A stretch of DNA of 64,000 nucleotides from Deltaproteobacteria bacterium (GTDB lineage: Bacteria > Desulfobacterota > Desulfomonilia > UBA1062), in NCBI GenBank assembly GCA_015486075.1, contig WFSG01000036.1, positions 31,348 through 95,347 on the forward strand, written 5' to 3'. Under the pieces are notes generated by a model. It made no database searches. It saw nothing but the letters and a program-made list of their open reading frames with translations, and had not been told where the DNA came from. Positions 9,631-20,306 of this stretch are shown here, piece by piece (within the stretch, counting starts at the first letter, position 1; each line of letters starts with the position of its first letter). The position numbers were made by a program, and so were the translations under genes.

Positions 9631-9712
9631 AAATAGCAAGTCCTTTTTGAGACCCATTGAGTAGTCTCCATGCATAAAGAAACCAGAGGTGGAGTCAGCA
9701 TGGGGGGCGCGG

Positions 9713-12277
9713 TTACAAGGTTAGAACATCAAGTACCATGTCAGATACGGTCTCAACTGCAAATGGTTTCTCAAGGAATCCCTTTGCACCCATCGCCTTT
9801 AGCTCTGGCAGCTGCTCTTTAATGGAATATCCTGTTGATATGATAACCTTTGCAGAAGGATCCATTTTCATGAGTTGTTTTAGTATCTCCTTGCCAGATA
9901 ACCTAGGCATGGAAAGGTCGAGAATAACCAGGTCTACCGGACCTTTCTCTCTATATATCTCAAGTGCATCGTTACCATCCAGGGCTGTAAGCACGTGGTA
10001 GCCTCTTGCCTCAAGTATGGTTTTTAGAAGGTTCACGATCATCTCTTCGTCATCAACGACCAGTATTGTTGCATCTCTTTTGGTATCGCCGTATGCTGGC
10101 CCTGCTTCTTTCTTGACCTCGGGTAGATTTTCATCACGGGGTAGGTATACAAAAAAACTGGTGCCTGACCCAGGGGTGCTCTCTACCTCTATCCAACCTG
10201 CATGTTGTTTCACTATACCCATAACTGTTGAAAGGCCTAACCCTGTACCTTTTTCTTTTTCCTTTGTAGTAAAGAAAGGCTCAAAGATATGCCTCATGGT
10301 ATTCTGCTCAATACCCTTTCCATTGTCACTAATACCTATGACCACAAAACTACCCCTTCTTGCCTCAGGGTGCATTGGTGCGTTTTCCTCGTCTATATTG
10401 ATGCCTTTTAGGCTCAGTGCTATCCTGTAATCCTTTGTAACAACACCATCAGGCGAGTTGTTCATTCCCTCCTCCATGCACTCCATTATGGCATCCCTCG
10501 CATTCACAACCAGGTTCATTACCACCTGTTGCATCTGGCCAGGGTCTGCAGTGCATATCCACTTGCCCGGCTCTATATCTGTTACCAGCTCTATACGGCG
10601 ATCAATGGTCTGGCGTAATAGGTCTGCTGTGTCTGATATAATCTGTGCAAGGTCAAGCCTTTGAAATTCAGTACGTGCCTTTCTGGAGAAGAGTAGGATC
10701 TGTTGTACAAGTTCGGCCGACTTGTTAGATGCCATGAGTGCATTGTTTATGTAACGTTTTAAGACGTCAGGTGCATGCATACTTGCAATGCTTAGGTTGC
10801 CAGTAATAACCGTAAGCAGATTATTGAAATCGTGGGCAATGCCACCCGCAAGCCTGCCTATGGCCTCCATCTTCTGGGATTGTTGGAGTTGTTCCTCCAT
10901 GACCCTTTTTTCTTCCTCAATCATCTTTGCCTCGGTTACATCAACAAAGGAACACATAAGAGCCATGGGCTTGCCATTGCTATCCTTTATAAGTGTTGTT
11001 AGGAGATGGACGGTTCTTATGCTTCCGTTCTTTGTTTTGGCCTTTAGATCTCCTATCCAGCTTCCCTTGACTAGTACTTCCTGCATGATGGCATTCGCCA
11101 CGTCTGGGGAGGCTGCAAACATGATGGCAGGCTTTCCTATTATCTCCGATGCATCCTGCCCACCCCACATCTCTAGGAACGCGTTATTTATATATGTGAT
11201 ATTACCGTCAAGGTCACCAATGGCCACCCCGTTTATGGAGGACGATATGGCAATATCCTTTATCTTTATCTCCTCCTCTATGCGCTTGCGTTCGGTTACA
11301 TCAACCACGAAACCATCAGCATAAAGGGGCTTGCCATTATTGTCCCTGTGCAGGGTGGAGAAGATATGGCACACAATGGGTGTGCCGTCTTTTTTCTTGA
11401 GATTGAGCTCGATCCCCTTGACGTAACCCTTTTTCAGCATTTCTTCTATGAAGACCTTTCTCTCTTCAGGGTTTACGTAGAGATCTTTTACTTTCACCTT
11501 GAGAAACTCATCATCACTATCATAGCCAAATATATGGGCCATCTCAGGGTTTGCCATTATGAAAGAGCCTGATGGATCTAACGTGTTTCTATATACTCCA
11601 ACCGGGGCTGTCCTGAGTATCAGTCTAAATTTTTCTTTACTATCCTTAAGCCTAAATAATGTATATCTTCTTGTTAGTTCGTAGACTATAACGATCATAA
11701 AAAGTGCGGACGTTGAGGTGGTTGCACATAGTACCTTGAAATATGACATGCGTTCTGCTGGAACCAAATCAGGGACATGATAACCTAGGTGATCTAGCAA
11801 GAAGAAAATGATAATCTCTGCCACAAATATCCCGCTCCAAGCTAGACCTGATCCAAGGCCTGTCATGAAAATCGCACAGATAGGTATGAGCACGAGCCAT
11901 GTCACTGTGTGTATCGACCATAACCCGCCTGTAAAATATTCATCTATCAAAACCACAATAAAAAAGATGATTAGGCCGAACTGCTGCACACGGTAGATGT
12001 TTTTCCCGGTTGTCAAGAGCCAAAGGAACCAAACACCCAGAATAGCGCCTGCTATGAGGTTGTAGCCAAGTAAGGATATGCCCCACGAGATATAAACGTA
12101 TGCCCAGAATATGCTGGATAGAATTAGGCCCATACCGAGTATTAGGGTTGAAATTCCTCTCTGTAAGATCTCAGGGTCCTGTATGTCGGACCATTGATCA
12201 GGGAAGAGCTTGGGCAATCCTTTTTTTGCAGCAGCATGAGACAGATCTATACCCATATTCTCTAGTATTCGGCACAT
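9713..12277 (-). CDS. Hybrid sensor histidine kinase with PAS domains and C-terminal receiver
   Basis: TM N-terminus, two PAS/PAC modules, H-box [31 protein letters not shown], receiver [11 protein letters not shown]...[15 protein letters not shown]. Confidence 0.95.
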   Translation of the reverse strand: MCRILENMGIDLSHAAAKKGLPKLFPDQWSDIQDPEILQRGISTLILGMGLILSSIFWAYVYISWGISLLGYNLIAGAILGVWFLWLLTTGKNIYRVQQFGLIIFFIVVLIDEYFTGGLWSIHTVTWLVLIPICAIFMTGLGSGLAWSGIFVAEIIIFFLLDHLGYHVPDLVPAERMSYFKVLCATTSTSALFMIVIVYELTRRYTLFRLKDSKEKFRLILRTAPVGVYRNTLDPSGSFIMANPEMAHIFGYDSDDEFLKVKVKDLYVNPEERKVFIEEMLKKGYVKGIELNLKKKDGTPIVCHIFSTLHRDNNGKPLYADGFVVDVTERKRIEEEIKIKDIAISSSINGVAIGDLDGNITYINNAFLEMWGGQDASEIIGKPAIMFAASPDVANAIMQEVLVKGSWIGDLKAKTKNGSIRTVHLLTTLIKDSNGKPMALMCSFVDVTEAKMIEEEKRVMEEQLQQSQKMEAIGRLAGGIAHDFNNLLTVITGNLSIASMHAPDVLKRYINNALMASNKSAELVQQILLFSRKARTEFQRLDLAQIISDTADLLRQTIDRRIELVTDIEPGKWICTADPGQMQQVVMNLVVNARDAIMECMEEGMNNSPDGVVTKDYRIALSLKGINIDEENAPMHPEARRGSFVVIGISDNGKGIEQNTMRHIFEPFFTTKEKEKGTGLGLSTVMGIVKQHAGWIEVESTPGSGTSFFVYLPRDENLPEVKKEAGPAYGDTKRDATILVVDDEEMIVNLLKTILEARGYHVLTALDGNDALEIYREKGPVDLVILDLSMPRLSGKEILKQLMKMDPSAKVIISTGYSIKEQLPELKAMGAKGFLEKPFAVETVSDMVLDVLTL

Positions 12278-12395
12278 TAGAATCCAGAGTTTAGGCCTGT
12301 GATAATTGCAGCCAGAAGGGACGATTAATGGATTGTTTGCTCAATGGTGTTACCTGATCTAAGTATGGGGACCAATAAGAGTGGCCAATAAGCTT

Positions 12396-12424
12396 TTGAC
12401 AATATGGCACATATTTGATATATA
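12396..12424 (+). promoter_or_regulatory. Sigma70-type promoter upstream of the sugar transferase
   Basis: TTGACA (12396-12401), 17-nt spacer, TATATA (12419-12424); about 230 nt before the 12652 ATG. Confidence 0.5.
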
Positions 12425-12651
12425 CATATCAAGAAGGTGGATCTTGGATATTGTTCAGAAAACCCTTATATTTAAGAGCCGCTTAATCTTGCAGTGAGCT
12501 TTAATCATCCATTGTAATGGTCGGGAATTCGATGTGGGTATAAATGCCGGGCATGTAAACGCGCTATACTTGCATTCAAACAGGTCCACGGCAAAGGGGC
12601 CTGGATAACTGCCCTTATAGAACTTAGTTAACAGACCGAAGGATTTTAATA

Positions 12652-14001
12652 ATGAGCGGACAAAGGGGAAGCGTACTAATCGCCTTTATTGATTTTCTAA
12701 CTGCACTTGTTGCAGTATTCGTTGCCAAGGCTATATCTGTACACTTACCTGGCCTATGCTTGCCAGATAGGTTGCTATTCGGTAAGGCTGTCATACTGGC
12801 CACTATACTCGTTATATGCTATCATTACCAGGACCTGTACAACAAGAATTCCCTGAAAAACCTCCCGGAGATACTTTCCTCCATGCTTATAGGAACCGGG
12901 ACCTTGCTTTTCGTACTTGGGCTCCTGTATTACCTTATACCTGGGATAGACCTAGAGAGAAATGTCCTGCTCGTGGCACTTTCCGTGTTATTCGTGGAGG
13001 GTCTCGTGTTACGTTTACTTTATTCTGACCTCATATACAGAAAGTATGGAAACTCAAGGGTCCTCATACTTGGCTGTGGTAAGTCTGCAGGCCATCTTAT
13101 AGAGGAAATCAGGGATTCATATCCTGTGAGCTTTATTGGGTACGTGGGTGAAAGGCATGGATCCCTACCAATCGAGTACCTTGGGGGCATAGAAGACCTG
13201 CCTGGCATAGTTGAGAAGGTGGAGCCAGACAAGCTGGTTGTTGCCCTGGATGACAGGAGGGGTAACCTGCCTTTCAGTACGTTGCTCCACATAAAGACAA
13301 TGAGATGTGACGTGGTTGACGTAGCAACATTTTACGAGGAGCTTACAGGGAAGATCCTGGTAGAAGAGATAAGGCCAAGTTTTCTGATATTCTCAAGGGG
13401 ATTCATGCATTCCCAGTTCATGGATATCTCGAAGAGGGCCTTTGATGTATTACTGGCTGTTCTTATAATGATTATTGCATCGCCGGTTATGTTGCTTACT
13501 GCAGTCGCCATATACATAGAGTCAAGAGGCCCTGTCTTTTACCTCCAGGACAGGGTTGGATACAAGGGAAGGGATTTCAGCATAATAAAGTTTCGCTCAA
13601 TGGTAAAGGATGCCGAAAGGCATGGTCCAAGCTGGTGCAAAGAGGATGATCCAAGGGTAACACGGGTCGGTAGGTTTATAAGGAAAACACGTATAGACGA
13701 GCTTCCCCAGGTAATAAACGTTTTGAAGAACGAGATGAGCTTTGTCGGTCCGAGGCCTGAGAGAAGGTTTTTCATCAGCAAGCTTGAGGAGAACATACCT
13801 TACTATGGAATAAGGTTGAACGTTAAACCGGGTGTAACCGGATGGGCGCAGGTAAATTACCCTTACGGTGACTCTGTTGATGATGCCAAGGAAAAACTTA
13901 AGTATGAGCTCTACTACATGAAAAACAGATCCCTCTGGCTTGACCTTGTAATAATAATCCAGACAATCAAGATTATGCTAAAGGGCAGGGGGGGGCAGTA
14001 A
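12652..14001 (+). CDS. EpsB/TIGR03013-type PEP-CTERM system sugar transferase
   Basis: Membrane N-terminus plus bacterial sugar transferase domain: KRAFDVLLAVLIMI, IIKFRSMVKDAE, RKTRIDELPQVINVLKNEMSFVGPRPER. Confidence 0.88.
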   Translation: MSGQRGSVLIAFIDFLTALVAVFVAKAISVHLPGLCLPDRLLFGKAVILATILVICYHYQDLYNKNSLKNLPEILSSMLIGTGTLLFVLGLLYYLIPGIDLERNVLLVALSVLFVEGLVLRLLYSDLIYRKYGNSRVLILGCGKSAGHLIEEIRDSYPVSFIGYVGERHGSLPIEYLGGIEDLPGIVEKVEPDKLVVALDDRRGNLPFSTLLHIKTMRCDVVDVATFYEELTGKILVEEIRPSFLIFSRGFMHSQFMDISKRAFDVLLAVLIMIIASPVMLLTAVAIYIESRGPVFYLQDRVGYKGRDFSIIKFRSMVKDAERHGPSWCKEDDPRVTRVGRFIRKTRIDELPQVINVLKNEMSFVGPRPERRFFISKLEENIPYYGIRLNVKPGVTGWAQVNYPYGDSVDDAKEKLKYELYYMKNRSLWLDLVIIIQTIKIMLKGRGGQ

Positions 14002-14042
14002 GGGATCAGTCATTGGATTTGGCATGAGAAACACCTAGGATC

Positions 14043-14789
14043 TTATGGAACGCTTAGCACGTATGGTCCGTCTTCTGTAATGGCAATGGTGTTCTCGAAG
14101 TGAGCTGACAGGCTTCCGTCAGCGGTTACAACTGTCCATCCATTATTAAGCACCTTAACCTTCCACGTACCCATGTTTATCATAGGTTCTATCGCAAATG
14201 TCATGCCTTTTTTAAGGACAGGGCCTGTACCTGGTTTGCCGAAATTTGGTATCTGTGGGTCTTCGTGAAGCTTCTTACCGATACCGTGGCCTACAAAGTC
14301 TCTTACAACCCCGTATCCAGATGACTCTGCGACCCTTTGCACGGCAGCTGAAATATCATAAAGGTGGTTCCCAGGTCTTGCTTTGTCTATTCCGGCCTCT
14401 AGTGCTTTTCTAGTGATGTCAATAAGACGCCTTGCATCGCTTGATATCCTTCCCACAGGAAAGGTTCTTGCAGCGTCTGCATTGAAGCCGTGCTTTATGG
14501 CGCCCACGTCAATGCTGATTATATCACCTTCCTTTAGTTTTCTCGCCCCAGGTATTCCATGTACCACCTCATTGTTTACTGATGCGCAAATAGTGGCTGG
14601 ATAACCCCTGTATCCCTTAAAACCAGGTTCTGCATTGTGTGACCTTATGAAGAGCTCTGCCTCCTGGTCAAGCTCGTAGGTAGTTATGCCGGGTTGTATG
14701 AACGGCCTAAGATGCTCAAACAGAAGGCCAATGATGCGGTTGACTTCACGCATGAGCTCTATCTCTTGCTTGGTTTTTATTGTGATCAC
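14043..14789 (-). CDS. map: Type I methionine aminopeptidase
   Basis: VNNEVVHGIPG, DVGAIKHGFNADAARTFPVG, FVGHGIGKKLHEDPQIPNFG, TFAIEPMI. Confidence 0.96.
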   Translation of the reverse strand: MITIKTKQEIELMREVNRIIGLLFEHLRPFIQPGITTYELDQEAELFIRSHNAEPGFKGYRGYPATICASVNNEVVHGIPGARKLKEGDIISIDVGAIKHGFNADAARTFPVGRISSDARRLIDITRKALEAGIDKARPGNHLYDISAAVQRVAESSGYGVVRDFVGHGIGKKLHEDPQIPNFGKPGTGPVLKKGMTFAIEPMINMGTWKVKVLNNGWTVVTADGSLSAHFENTIAITEDGPYVLSVP

Positions 14790-14792
14790 GGA

Positions 14793-15665
14793 TCAGATGA
14801 CCTTCTTTAGGGTGTACTCTATAATCCCCTGCGCACCTGCCTTTAGTAGCCTTGGTATGAGTTCTCTTGACTGGGATTCCCTTATTATGGTCTCAACCGA
14901 ATACCAGTTGGGATCATGTAGCGAGGCTATTGTAGGAGATGTTATTGCAGGTAACAGGCCTATTATGGTATCCAGCCTGTCCTTTGGCACATTCATCTTG
15001 AGGCCCGTCATGTCCTCGGCCTGTATAGCTGATTTCAGCATGAGGGCTATCTGTTCCATCTTGGCACGTTTTTTCTCATCGGCCCAAGAATTTCTGTTTG
15101 CTATGAGTTTTGTGTTGGTTACCAGGAGCTCATGTATGATCCTTAGGTTGTGAGCCCGTATAGTGGATCCGGTCTCGGTTACCTCCACGATTGCATCGGC
15201 TAGCCCATCAACTACCTTTGCCTCGGTTGCTCCCCACGAAAACTCGACCTCTACGTTTATATTCCTTTGCCTGAAGTACTTCTTAGTGAAGTTTACAAGC
15301 TCAGTGGCTATCTTTTTGCCTTCCAGATCCTCAAGTTTTTCAATGCCTGAGTCCTCAGCAACAGCCAATACCCATCTGGCTGGCTTGTTCGTTGATTTCG
15401 AATACACGAGGTCTGTAACCTCATATACGTCTGACTCGTTTTCGAGTATCCAGTCCTTGCCTGTAAGCGCAATGTCAAAGATGCCTGACTCCACGTACCT
15501 GGATATCTCCTGTGCCCTTACCAGGGCGCACTCGATATCAGGGTCGTCAATGGACGGGAAATAGCTCCTCGAGGATGTAACTATCTTCCAGCCTGCATTC
15601 TTGAACAAATCTATGGTAGAATTCTGTAGACTACCTTTTGGTATGGCAAGCCTTACAATGCTCAT
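14793..15665 (-). CDS. hisG: ATP phosphoribosyltransferase, long form
   Basis: [41 protein letters not shown]-terminal regulatory region. Confidence 0.95.
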   Translation of the reverse strand: MSIVRLAIPKGSLQNSTIDLFKNAGWKIVTSSRSYFPSIDDPDIECALVRAQEISRYVESGIFDIALTGKDWILENESDVYEVTDLVYSKSTNKPARWVLAVAEDSGIEKLEDLEGKKIATELVNFTKKYFRQRNINVEVEFSWGATEAKVVDGLADAIVEVTETGSTIRAHNLRIIHELLVTNTKLIANRNSWADEKKRAKMEQIALMLKSAIQAEDMTGLKMNVPKDRLDTIIGLLPAITSPTIASLHDPNWYSVETIIRESQSRELIPRLLKAGAQGIIEYTLKKVI

Positions 15666-16039
15666 GAGCCGTATACCTCCTCTGGATCAAATATCTTCAC
15701 GCCGTCTATGACCAATGATCCGTTCTCAAGCCTCCTAAAAAAACACGACCTGTAACCAAGGTGGCATGCAGCTCCACCGACCTGCTCGACCTTTAGCAAG
15801 ACAGTATCGTTGTCACAGTCTATTCGTATCTCCTTTACAAGCTGTACATTGCCGGATTGTTCGCCTTTTCTCCAAAGCGTTTTCCTGGATCTGCTGTAAT
15901 AGCATGCCCTCATGGTCCTGACGGTTTCCTCAAAGGCCTGTTCATTCATGTAGGCCAGCATTAACACCTCGCCAGTCTTGCTGTCTTGCACGATTGCCGG
16001 TACTAGGCCACCCTGTTTCTTAAAATCTAAAAAGACCAT
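15662..16039 (-). CDS. hisI: Phosphoribosyl-AMP cyclohydrolase
   Basis: [56 protein letters not shown]. Confidence 0.96.
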   Translation of the reverse strand: MVFLDFKKQGGLVPAIVQDSKTGEVLMLAYMNEQAFEETVRTMRACYYSRSRKTLWRKGEQSGNVQLVKEIRIDCDNDTVLLKVEQVGGAACHLGYRSCFFRRLENGSLVIDGVKIFDPEEVYGS

Positions 16040-16206
16040 AAAGTATATCCCCTTTATGAAGTATATTGCCCTTATCAGTATGAGTGCCTAGGTGTCAAGA
16101 ATTCATTGTCCATCTACCATAGCTTGGCGATTTAGATCTCCTGACCAAGAAGGAGTGTTTTTGAATGCCTAATGTATTCTATGCCATGCCCCAGTGTTTA
16201 ATATAG

Positions 16207-17559
16207 CTATGGCTTGTGTATAGATAGGCCTAGAACGTCTTCCGCAGCCTCTTTCAGGATTTCAGATATCGTTGGGTGAGGGAACGTGACACTTAAAAAT
16301 TCATCTATATTCATCCCCTTACGGAGCGCTAGTGCTGCCCAACCAATGAGTTCTGTCGCGTGTGGTGCCACTATGGTAATGCGTTCCATCTTGCCGCTTG
16401 ACGACGTATATATCTGCGCAAATCCAGTATTTTCTTCCATTGTCCTTGCTCTTCCCAGGGCGGATACAGGGAAGACACCTTTCTTTGAGCCCCTTAGTTC
16501 TTCTATTGGTCTACCAACAGAAGCTATCTCTGGAGAGGTAAAGATAACAGATGGTATGTAGTCGTAATCCATGGTCTTTCTATGGCCTGATATGTTCTCA
16601 GCCGCTATCTTGCCCTGCTTCATGGCCACATAGGCCAGCATGTATTCGCCCGTAACATCTCCGGCCGCATATATGCCCCTTATGGATGTCTCCATAGTAG
16701 GTCCTGTCTTGATCCCACCCCTGGCATTTAACTCAATGCCCATCTCCAAAAGCTCCCTAGGTACGTTCGGTATTCTTCCTGTTGAGACAAGTATCTTTTC
16801 TGTCCTCAGGTTAACATTGTCCTCTGGTCCCTTTATAGAGACTTCAAACTCGCCAGCCTTGCTATCCGTATGTATAGCATCAACTCTGGATGATGTTAGT
16901 ATGGTTATGTGCCTAAGTATGTTTGTCATTTCCTCCGATACGATCGGGTCTTCCATGGGCAGTATCCTGTCCATATGCTCCACCACAGTTACCTCGGTAC
17001 CTAGGGCAGAGAAAATCTCCGCCATCTCCATACCTATTGCTCCTCCACCAACAATGAGCAATGAGGAGGGGAGCTCATCCACATCGAATACATTATCGCT
17101 TGTCCATACATGCTCTGTATCCAATGGAGGCATAACCTTGGGCCTTGAACCTGTTGCGACCAGGATTGTGCCGGTAGTTATAACCTCGTTGTCCGAGCGC
17201 ACTGTATTCCTGTCAATTATCTCTGCCAGGGATGTGTATAAGGAAATATTGTTTTCTTTAAGGAGATATTCCACGCCCTTAGCAAGCCTACTTACAACCC
17301 TATCCTTCCTTTTCTTCAGGGAAGAGAGAGTGCAGGACCATCTCTCCACGTTGAGCGCAAATCTCTTGGCATTTGAGACCTGCTTCAGAAGCCTTGCTGT
17401 TTCAAGATAGGTCTTGGTTGGTATGCAACCTCTGTTTGTACACACGCCACCTGGGGTGTTGGCATCAAAGATGGCTGTTTTAAGACCCATCTTTGATGCA
17501 CTTATGGCAGCTGTGTAGCCAGCTGGGCCAGCACCTATAACGCAGAGGTCATAATCCAT
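16207..17559 (-). CDS. lpdA: Dihydrolipoyl dehydrogenase
   Basis: GAGPAGYTAAI, redox motif GGVCTNRGCIPTK, TSPEIASVG, FPHPTISE. Confidence 0.92.
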   Translation of the reverse strand: MDYDLCVIGAGPAGYTAAISASKMGLKTAIFDANTPGGVCTNRGCIPTKTYLETARLLKQVSNAKRFALNVERWSCTLSSLKKRKDRVVSRLAKGVEYLLKENNISLYTSLAEIIDRNTVRSDNEVITTGTILVATGSRPKVMPPLDTEHVWTSDNVFDVDELPSSLLIVGGGAIGMEMAEIFSALGTEVTVVEHMDRILPMEDPIVSEEMTNILRHITILTSSRVDAIHTDSKAGEFEVSIKGPEDNVNLRTEKILVSTGRIPNVPRELLEMGIELNARGGIKTGPTMETSIRGIYAAGDVTGEYMLAYVAMKQGKIAAENISGHRKTMDYDYIPSVIFTSPEIASVGRPIEELRGSKKGVFPVSALGRARTMEENTGFAQIYTSSSGKMERITIVAPHATELIGWAALALRKGMNIDEFLSVTFPHPTISEILKEAAEDVLGLSIHKP

Positions 17560-17572
17560 ATCTGATTCCTTT

Positions 17573-17899
17573 TCATATCTTTTTTTTCTTTTTATCCGGT
17601 ATTGGGTAGTATTTGTCCAGGAACTTGTGCTGGCGCATACCGATTGCCTCCCGGTGTATTATGAGCATGTCTCTTTTTTCAAGTGCCTCTTTTCTTTTCA
17701 TGTTGAACTTCTCCACAAGGGAGTTATAATCATCCTTGGCCTTGGCATGCGCCATTGCTTTCTCTAGCTGTTTCATCTCCTTTAGAACAACATCAAGCAG
17801 GTATCCACTGTGGCCTAAGGCCCTTGCCATCTCCTTTATAATCTCTTCCTGTGTCTTTTCCACGCTGTCCTTTGTGGCCATGGACCTACCATATAGCAT
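17573..17899 (-). CDS. Small charged, probably coiled-coil hypothetical protein
   Basis: 108 aa Lys/Glu-rich ORF 13 bp upstream of lpdA on the same strand. Confidence 0.6.
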   Translation of the reverse strand: MLYGRSMATKDSVEKTQEEIIKEMARALGHSGYLLDVVLKEMKQLEKAMAHAKAKDDYNSLVEKFNMKRKEALEKRDMLIIHREAIGMRQHKFLDKYYPIPDKKKKKI

Positions 17900-17938
17900 A
17901 TAGATTGCCTCTTTTACAGCCCATTCGAGGACTCAGCC

Positions 17939-19396
17939 ATGGTGCCATTATATGATAACTTCACTATTGCCATTTTTATTCAGGTATTGGATAACGACAG
18001 TTGTCGTATAAAGAAATTATATGCTAGATCCGATATCGTTTGTACCAGGAGGTGGATTTTGGCTTTTAATGTCGCACTGGATTCAATTGATACACAAGTA
18101 AAGACATTAGGCAAGGCCAAGGTGGCTTCGCCCATGAGAGATACCATATTCGTGGATGAAAATGATAGGGTGATCATCAACACAAGGTTGGACTACCTCA
18201 AGGAATGCATGGAGAAAAAGGTAGACCCTATTACCTTTGAGGTTGCGGGCCCAAGGAAGAAGATCTATTTTGACCCTGCCAAGACCAAGTGTGGCATAGT
18301 AACATGCGGAGGCCTGTGCCCAGGCATAAACAACGTTATCAGGGGCATTGTCCTGGAACTATTTTACATGTACGGTGTCAGCAACATCTACGGTATACCC
18401 TTTGGCTTGGAGGGCTTTATTCCTTCTTATGGGCATCCTGTTGTAGATCTAAGTCCTCAGTTTGTTGCCAACATTCATGAGCTTGGCGGGACAGTGCTTG
18501 GATCATCACGTGGCGCTCAGGACATATCAGAGGTGGTCGATGCAATAGAGAGGCTGAACCTCAACGTCATGTTTTTTATAGGCGGGGATGGGACTCTGAA
18601 GGCTGCCTCTCTAGTGGCGAGGGAGATAATGTCGCGGGAATACAAGTGCTCTGTGATAGGGATACCCAAGACAATCGATAATGACATAAGCTTTGTATCC
18701 AAGACGTTCGGTTTTGACACGGCCGTGGAAGAATCCAAGAGGGTTATACAGAGCGCACATACAGAGGCAACAGGGGCTCCTAATGGCATAGGGCTGGTCA
18801 AGCTCATGGGTAGGGACTCTGGTTTTATCGCTGCCCATGCTGCCCTTGCGCAGAGGGACGTCAACTTCGTTCTCATACCTGAGATAGATTTCGATCTGGA
18901 CGGTGAAAACGGTTTCTTGTCAGCCTTGGAAAAGAGGCTTGAAAGAAGAGGCCATGCAGTTATTGTTGTTGCAGAAGGAGCCGGGCAGAAGTTTTTTGAT
19001 GAGAAGCAGAAAAAGGTGGATCCCTCTGGTAATGTAAAGAAAGGTGACATAGGCCTTCTCCTAAAACAGAGGATAGAAGACTACTTTGCTTCCAGGCGTA
19101 TTCCCATCAACCTGAAGTACATTGATCCGAGCTATGTTATACGTAGCGTACCTGCAAACGCTTCTGATTCCATCTTCTGCGGGTTTCTTGCACAGATGGC
19201 AGTTCATGCAGGGATGGCTGGGAAGACAGATACACTCATAGGCCTGTGGAATGAGGTGTTCGTTCATATACCCATTGAGTTGAGTGTAAAGCAAAGGAAA
19301 AAGGTCGATGTATCCAGCGAACTGTGGATGAGTGTAATGGAATCCACAGGGCAGCCCGTGATGAAAAATACAGGGTCTAAAAGGAGGAACAAATGA
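17939..19396 (+). CDS. 6-phosphofructokinase family protein (ATP-PFK, TP0108/plant type)
   Basis: GIVTCGGLCPGINNVIRG, FIGGDGTLKAA, GIPKTIDNDI, KLMGRDSGFIA; the true start may be further in. Confidence 0.9.
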   Translation: MVPLYDNFTIAIFIQVLDNDSCRIKKLYARSDIVCTRRWILAFNVALDSIDTQVKTLGKAKVASPMRDTIFVDENDRVIINTRLDYLKECMEKKVDPITFEVAGPRKKIYFDPAKTKCGIVTCGGLCPGINNVIRGIVLELFYMYGVSNIYGIPFGLEGFIPSYGHPVVDLSPQFVANIHELGGTVLGSSRGAQDISEVVDAIERLNLNVMFFIGGDGTLKAASLVAREIMSREYKCSVIGIPKTIDNDISFVSKTFGFDTAVEESKRVIQSAHTEATGAPNGIGLVKLMGRDSGFIAAHAALAQRDVNFVLIPEIDFDLDGENGFLSALEKRLERRGHAVIVVAEGAGQKFFDEKQKKVDPSGNVKKGDIGLLLKQRIEDYFASRRIPINLKYIDPSYVIRSVPANASDSIFCGFLAQMAVHAGMAGKTDTLIGLWNEVFVHIPIELSVKQRKKVDVSSELWMSVMESTGQPVMKNTGSKRRNK

Positions 19397-20073
19397 ACGA
19401 TACCACGATTAAAGAAGATGACGAGGAGATAATAGATCTCACAGATCTGCTCGAGGAAGGTGAGGTTCCGCAGGAACAAAGCGGCGATAGATCCACCACC
19501 GGGGAAGGTAGTCAGGACAACTCCACAATAGCCCAGGAACCAGAGACCTTTGATCTAGGCAAAGAGATAACCATGGAAGATGATGTGTCAGTAGAAGAGA
19601 TAGAGTCTGTCAGTGATGACTTCGACATAGAGGTAAGCCTTTCCACTGGCGAGGAAGCTGCACTGGTAGAGGAAACCGGGGAAGAAACAGGTGCCTCGGT
19701 GGAAGCAGAAACCAGGACCGAGCCCGAGCTCAGGGAAGGAGGAAAGGATGGGGAAGAGGAAATGCCGTTAGTGGGCAAGAACTCTGACTCTTCAGATGTG
19801 CTGTCAGAGGGGGAATTAGAAGAAGAGCACTCCAACGCCGAGGTAGATAGTGAGGCTGAAGCCATGGGAAATCCGGAACCTGTTGGCGTAAAGCCTGAAC
19901 CAGGTTTCAGCATCGATGATCTCAGGAAAGATATCCCCCTTATACTTGAGGGCATTGTTAGACCTGTAATGGGTGAGCTTGTGAGGGAACTAATAACGGC
20001 AACGAGGGAAATGCTACCTGGCATAGTGGAAAAGGTCATAAGGGAAGAGATTGAAAAGCTAAAAAAGGTATAG
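19393..20073 (+). CDS. Highly acidic hypothetical protein with amphipathic C-terminus
   Basis: 226 aa Glu/Asp-rich ORF; ATGA overlap with the PFK stop; C-terminus REMLPGIVEKVIREEIEKLKKV. Confidence 0.75.
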   Translation: MNDTTIKEDDEEIIDLTDLLEEGEVPQEQSGDRSTTGEGSQDNSTIAQEPETFDLGKEITMEDDVSVEEIESVSDDFDIEVSLSTGEEAALVEETGEETGASVEAETRTEPELREGGKDGEEEMPLVGKNSDSSDVLSEGELEEEHSNAEVDSEAEAMGNPEPVGVKPEPGFSIDDLRKDIPLILEGIVRPVMGELVRELITATREMLPGIVEKVIREEIEKLKKV

Positions 20074-20306
20074 TCTTAGATAACTATGGTTTAAGCCTTG
20101 TGTTTTAAGGCCGGCAATTAAATATCCTGCATTTCCCCTGCGTTCTCCCTGTATAGTCATGCAGCGTTATTATTTTATCCAACCCTTATATCCTCTGGGA
20201 TATTTTAATTGTGGCCAGTTTGACTTACATGGGAATTTGGATGTAGAGAATTTTCTTGCATAGTGGTATGTGCATGAAATCTCGGCTTTGTTACAGGAGA
20301 TTTCAG

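Noticed and set aside
10017-11324. Antisense ORFs within the histidine kinase (10017..10430, 10788..11324)
   Set aside because: Ser/Phe/Ile-rich translations antisense to a clear kinase; codon-composition artefacts
12425-12651. c-di-GMP (GEMM) riboswitch or ops/JUMPStart element in the sugar-transferase leader
   Set aside because: Looked for the conserved core strings of both; neither is present
16640-17410. 256-aa ORF antisense to lpdA
   Set aside because: lpdA on the opposite strand has clear flavoprotein motifs; this translation has none
19512-20039. Ser/Thr-rich antisense ORF of 175 aa
   Set aside because: Mirror of the Glu/Asp-rich acidic protein on the + strand; low complexity
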